This document shows positions 5,821 to 7,247 of a stretch of DNA of 7,247 bases, in pieces. The stretch comes from an archaeon (GTDB taxonomy: Archaea > Iainarchaeota > Iainarchaeia > Iainarchaeales > Iainarchaeaceae): positions 1 to 7,247 of the forward strand of contig SBBR01000023.1 in NCBI GenBank assembly GCA_005239615.1, read 5' to 3'. Below the pieces are notes generated by a model. The model did not search any database. It was not told the DNA's origin and saw only the letters and a program-made list of their open reading frames with translations. Positions within the stretch are counted from its first letter, which is position 1; each line of letters begins with the position of its first letter. The translations under genes and the position numbers were made by a program.

Positions 5821-6414
5821 GTGGAGAAACTCATTCTCGTGACCGCAAACATGCACAAGTTCGAGGAAATGTCCCGCATACTTTCAGGGTTCGGCATCGC
5901 ACTGGAACAGAAGACCCTTGACATTCCAGAGCCAGACCTCGGCACTATAGAGAAAGTTGCTGAGCACAAAGCTACCGAGGCATTCTCCGTGCTGAAGCAG
6001 CCGCTCATCACAGAGGACACAGGAGTTTTTTTCCACGCGTACAAAGATTTTCCTGGCCTGATGGCAAAGAGGGTTTACCTTGGCATTGGTTTTACCGGCC
6101 TGCTCGCCCTCATCAGCGCCGCCAAGGACAAAAGTGCGAGCTTCAGGACCGCGGTCTGCTATTACGATGGCAAGGAAATGAAAACCTTTTCCGGCGAGCT
6201 GAAAGGCACGCTGCTCAGCAGCACGGTTTCGCCTGAAAAGGACCGCCTGCCCTACGAAAAAATTTTCGTTCCCGAAGGCCACGCAACCGCTCTCGTGGAC
6301 ATTCCTCTCGAGGAAAAGAACATAATTTCCCACCGCAGCCAGGCAACAAGGAAGCTCGGCGAATGGCTGGCTAAGGGCGGGGCACAGACAACCATCAGGA
6401 ATAATGGTAGATAG
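5821..6414 (+). CDS. Ham1/ITPase family nucleoside-triphosphate pyrophosphatase (house-cleaning enzyme)
   Basis: Protein of 197 aa from GTG 5821, the usual family length (ATG 5791 would add ten residues before the first strand). Members hydrolyse ITP, dITP and XTP to monophosphate and pyrophosphate and keep deaminated purines out of nucleic acids. Visible motifs: T-A-N-M-H-K (8-13), the phosphate-binding TxNxxK; E-P-D (37-39), matching the early acidic metal-binding region; T-E-D-T-G (64-68), with the catalytic acidic pair; F-P-G (77-79); D-K-S-A-S-F-R-T-A-V, the central strand; and E-E-K-N-I-I-S-H-R (163-171), the C-terminal signature. Unusual: where most members have G-F-G-Y/W-D-P-x-F this one has D-R-L-P-Y-E-K-I-F, and the usual Tyr-Ser-Ala after PG is L-M-A. 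Substrate preference may therefore differ. GTG 5821 is chosen because the family normally begins just before K-L-I-L-V-T and GGTGGTG (5812-5818) precedes it. A TATA-like TGATTTATG (5785-5793) may be its promoter. Confidence 0.88.
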   Translation: MEKLILVTANMHKFEEMSRILSGFGIALEQKTLDIPEPDLGTIEKVAEHKATEAFSVLKQPLITEDTGVFFHAYKDFPGLMAKRVYLGIGFTGLLALISAAKDKSASFRTAVCYYDGKEMKTFSGELKGTLLSSTVSPEKDRLPYEKIFVPEGHATALVDIPLEEKNIISHRSQATRKLGEWLAKGGAQTTIRNNGR

Positions 6415-6415
6415 T

Positions 6416-6471
6416 CAAGTGCATTGGGTTTGAAGCGAACAGTACACTGGCCCAATGCAGGACTCCACTTG
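6416..6471 (+). terminator. Inverted repeat after the ITPase gene, possible terminator or RNA end
   Basis: CAAGTGCATTGGG (6416-6428) begins one base after the stop codon. GCATTGGG pairs perfectly with CCCAATGC (6451-6458); after an eight-base bulge, CAAGT pairs with ACTTG (6467-6471). An inner hairpin, GTTTG/CGAAC, can form in the loop. No T-tract follows, so a plain intrinsic terminator is doubtful; an mRNA 3'-end stabiliser or processing site fits equally well. Confidence 0.35.
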
Positions 6472-6575
6472 CATCAGCCACTGTGTTCTGCTTGCAAAAC
6501 CCGCGATTATCTGCGCGAATTCATGTCCTAGAATCTATACTCTCGAGTTCTCTCACTAGCACTGATTTCGGTCGC

Positions 6576-6987
6576 TTATCTCGGCCAGCTCCTGGTGGCC
6601 TCTTCCTTCGTGGTTATTACAGTTCCAACTGTCGGCGGATTTTCTGGCGGCAAAGGCTGTTCCTGCCATGGCGTATTTTCTTCCCCCCACCTGCCTGCGT
6701 CAGCGCCTCCTCCCTGATTGTACTGCAGCCATGATGAACTCAAGAGGCTGCCTGAGCAAATTTTCATGAGGCCTGGGTGGAAATCCGGGTGAATGCGTAT
6801 TCAGGTTCGCTGCAGGGTATTGCCTTCCTGCCACCCGCGCTTCAGCCTGCATTTTGAACACGCATGCCAAGCCGTCGAAACCAGATATTTCCGCTGTCAT
6901 TTTTTGGCCTTAGCTTCCCTCCATCTCCAGTTTTGCCTTCTCGCACACTCTGAGCGCTTACAGGAAGCACTTTTCGTCGCTTCCACA
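6576..6987 (-). pseudogene. Decayed small cysteine-containing protein gene
   Basis: Read from 6987 down the minus strand, one frame gives CGSDEKCFL, a TAA (6958-6960), ALRVCEKAKLEMEGS, a TAA (6910-6912), then GQKMTAEISGFDGLACVFKMQAEARVAGR. This reads as genuine protein apart from two nonsense codons (CTG-TAA-GCG could have been CTG-GAA-GCG). The protein-like reading then seems to hop frames: a second frame offers GRKAIPCSEP, the first resumes with ENLLRQPLEFIMAAVQSG, and a third frame continues GGGADAGRWGEENTPWQEQ and on to a stop at 6576. The layout C-x5-C-x7-C ... G-x-x-C-V resembles small exported Cys-containing proteins I associate with DPANN archaea, but I cannot name the family. It could instead be an intact gene broken by assembly errors, or coincidence. 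Confidence 0.42.
6725..6751 (+). other. Six-base-pair inverted repeat
   Basis: GCAGCC (6725-6730) and GGCTGC (6746-6751) enclose a 15-base loop that holds ATGATGA, with CTGA directly after the repeat. It overlaps the decayed gene on the other strand, so it may be coincidental. Confidence 0.2.
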
Positions 6988-6999
6988 GTCATGGCCACT

Positions 7000-7032
7000 A
7001 GCCCTGCACCTTCACCGCCAGCAGGGCTTTTT
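7000..7032 (+). terminator. Hairpin followed by T5, intrinsic-type terminator
   Basis: AGCCCTGC (7000-7007) and GCAGGGCT (7021-7028) form a perfect eight-base-pair stem with a 13-base loop, followed at once by TTTTT (7028-7032). On the plus strand this has the form of a factor-independent terminator, and T-tracts also serve archaeal termination. No plus-strand gene is visible for several hundred bases upstream, so either it ends read-through from the ITPase gene or an unrecognised RNA, or it is fortuitous. Confidence 0.45.
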
Positions 7033-7077
7033 AATAGAAATAGCCCGCGGCTGGACCTGAAAAGTCGTGGAAATAAA

Positions 7078-7085
7078 CTTATATT
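7078..7085 (+). promoter_or_regulatory. TATA-like box with no evident gene downstream
   Basis: CTTATATT, preceded by the purine-rich GAAATAAA (7069-7076), resembles a BRE/TATA pair and repeats the core of the PQ-loop gene promoter. The expected start, about 26 bases on, falls at the ATG at 7107, but that frame stops after six codons (MPGIGY). If used, it would make a non-coding or leader RNA entering the hairpin region at 7139-7188. Confidence 0.35.
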
Positions 7086-7138
7086 CACTCCCTTTGAAGA
7101 GTCCTTATGCCCGGCATCGGCTACTAGCCATTATATCT

Positions 7139-7188
7139 GGCCACGGGAGTCTTTCGGTATTCATACGTGGCCTGATAGTTAGCAGGCC
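7139..7188 (+). other. Two mutually exclusive hairpins (leader/attenuator-like)
   Basis: GGCCACG (7139-7145) pairs with CGTGGCC (7166-7172), giving seven base pairs around a 20-base loop. GGCCTG (7169-7174) pairs with CAGGCC (7183-7188), giving six base pairs around an eight-base loop. The two share GGCC at 7169-7172, so only one can form at a time. An ATG at 7189 opens a 12-codon frame (MKNSPNYFLGLL) directly after the second stem. Confidence 0.35.
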
Positions 7189-7221
7189 ATGAAAAATTCA
7201 CCGAATTATTTTCTTGGACTG

Positions 7222-7229
7222 CTATAAAT
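7222..7229 (+). promoter_or_regulatory. TATA-like box near the right edge
   Basis: CTATAAAT would place a transcription start at about 7250, just outside the window, so a plus-strand gene may begin beyond the edge. The ATG at 7237 (M-A-H-S, open to the window edge) is too close to the box to be its leaderless start. Confidence 0.35.
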
Positions 7230-7247
7230 CCAGTTATGGCGCATAGC

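Larger units (their letters stand above)
6472..7247. other. Stretch without an intact gene (remnants and RNA-like signals)
   Basis: No frame on either strand reads as an intact protein. The open frames of 60-130 codons here are rich in Cys, His, Ser and Arg without a coherent fold and run across promoter-like and terminator-like signals. What can be supported is listed separately: degenerate coding sequence on the minus strand, a hairpin with a T-tract, TATA-like boxes and inverted repeats. I see no tRNA, rRNA, CRISPR repeat, transposase or attachment-site duplication. Confidence 0.5.

Noticed and set aside
6731..6755. Possible C/D box guide RNA (ATGATGA followed by CTGA)
   Set aside because: The C box is perfect and a CTGA follows after 14 bases, but no good second box pair or terminal stem exists, and such short matches are expected by chance in 7 kb on two strands.
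6771..6790. Resemblance of GGTGGAAATCCGGGTG to the conserved RNase P RNA segment
   Set aside because: Only a short partial match; the other conserved RNase P RNA regions and the expected long-range pairing were not found nearby.
6793..7182. 129-codon plus-strand open frame
   Set aside because: Rich in Cys, His, Ser and Arg with no domain or membrane logic; it crosses the T5 hairpin and the TATA-like box and lies opposite more protein-like minus-strand fragments.

Overview
The window looks archaeal. Several genes have a TATA-like box about 24-28 bases ahead of the start codon, as in leaderless archaeal transcripts. It encodes a geranylgeranyl-reductase-family flavoprotein, typical of archaeal isoprenoid lipid metabolism, and secreted proteins with NEW3-like Ig folds, a C-G-D-G-x-C cysteine motif and C-terminal membrane anchors, as is common in archaeal surface proteins. 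GC content is moderate to high. A DPANN-type lineage (Diapherotrites/Micrarchaeota-like) is my guess from the style of the surface proteins; nothing in the window proves it.

Layout. Bases 2-49 may be the tail of an upstream gene. Bases 171-3401 (+) form a tightly packed cassette of three envelope or exported proteins. The first is a 146-aa single-pass protein with a Gln-rich segment and two cysteines. The second is a 493-aa secreted protein with two Ig-like domains and a stretch of about 100 residues full of D-x-N tripeptides (mostly Asp-Leu-Asn). The third is a 406-aa type I membrane protein that starts with three S-(T/S)-I-D-L-N repeats, followed by a cysteine-rich motif, a Thr/Gly linker, two NEW3-like domains and a transmembrane anchor. 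The second gene begins one base after the first stops and has a good Shine-Dalgarno. A 29-codon frame (2091-2180) bridges the second and third genes.

Bases 3543-4778 (-) encode the geranylgeranyl reductase family protein, convergent with the cassette. Upstream of it on the same strand lies a 93-aa PQ-loop/SemiSWEET-like three-helix membrane protein (4910-5191). Each of these two has its own TATA box at leaderless spacing. Divergent from them on + are a PPC/DUF296-like protein without the usual histidines (5297-5713) and a Ham1/ITPase-family nucleotide pyrophosphatase (5821-6414).

The last 830 bases (6415-7247) hold no convincing intact gene. They contain an inverted repeat just after the ITPase gene and what reads as the frameshifted, stop-interrupted remains of a small cysteine-containing protein on the minus strand (about 6576-6987). 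They also contain a hairpin followed by T5 (7000-7032), a TATA-like box (7078-7085) ahead of two mutually exclusive hairpins, and a further TATA-like box at the right edge.

The best candidate for undescribed biology is the surface cassette. Two adjacent, otherwise dissimilar exported proteins share the Asp-Leu-Asn motif, and varied synonymous codons suggest it is kept at the protein level. Calcium binding, mutual assembly or anchoring are possible roles, but these are inference only.
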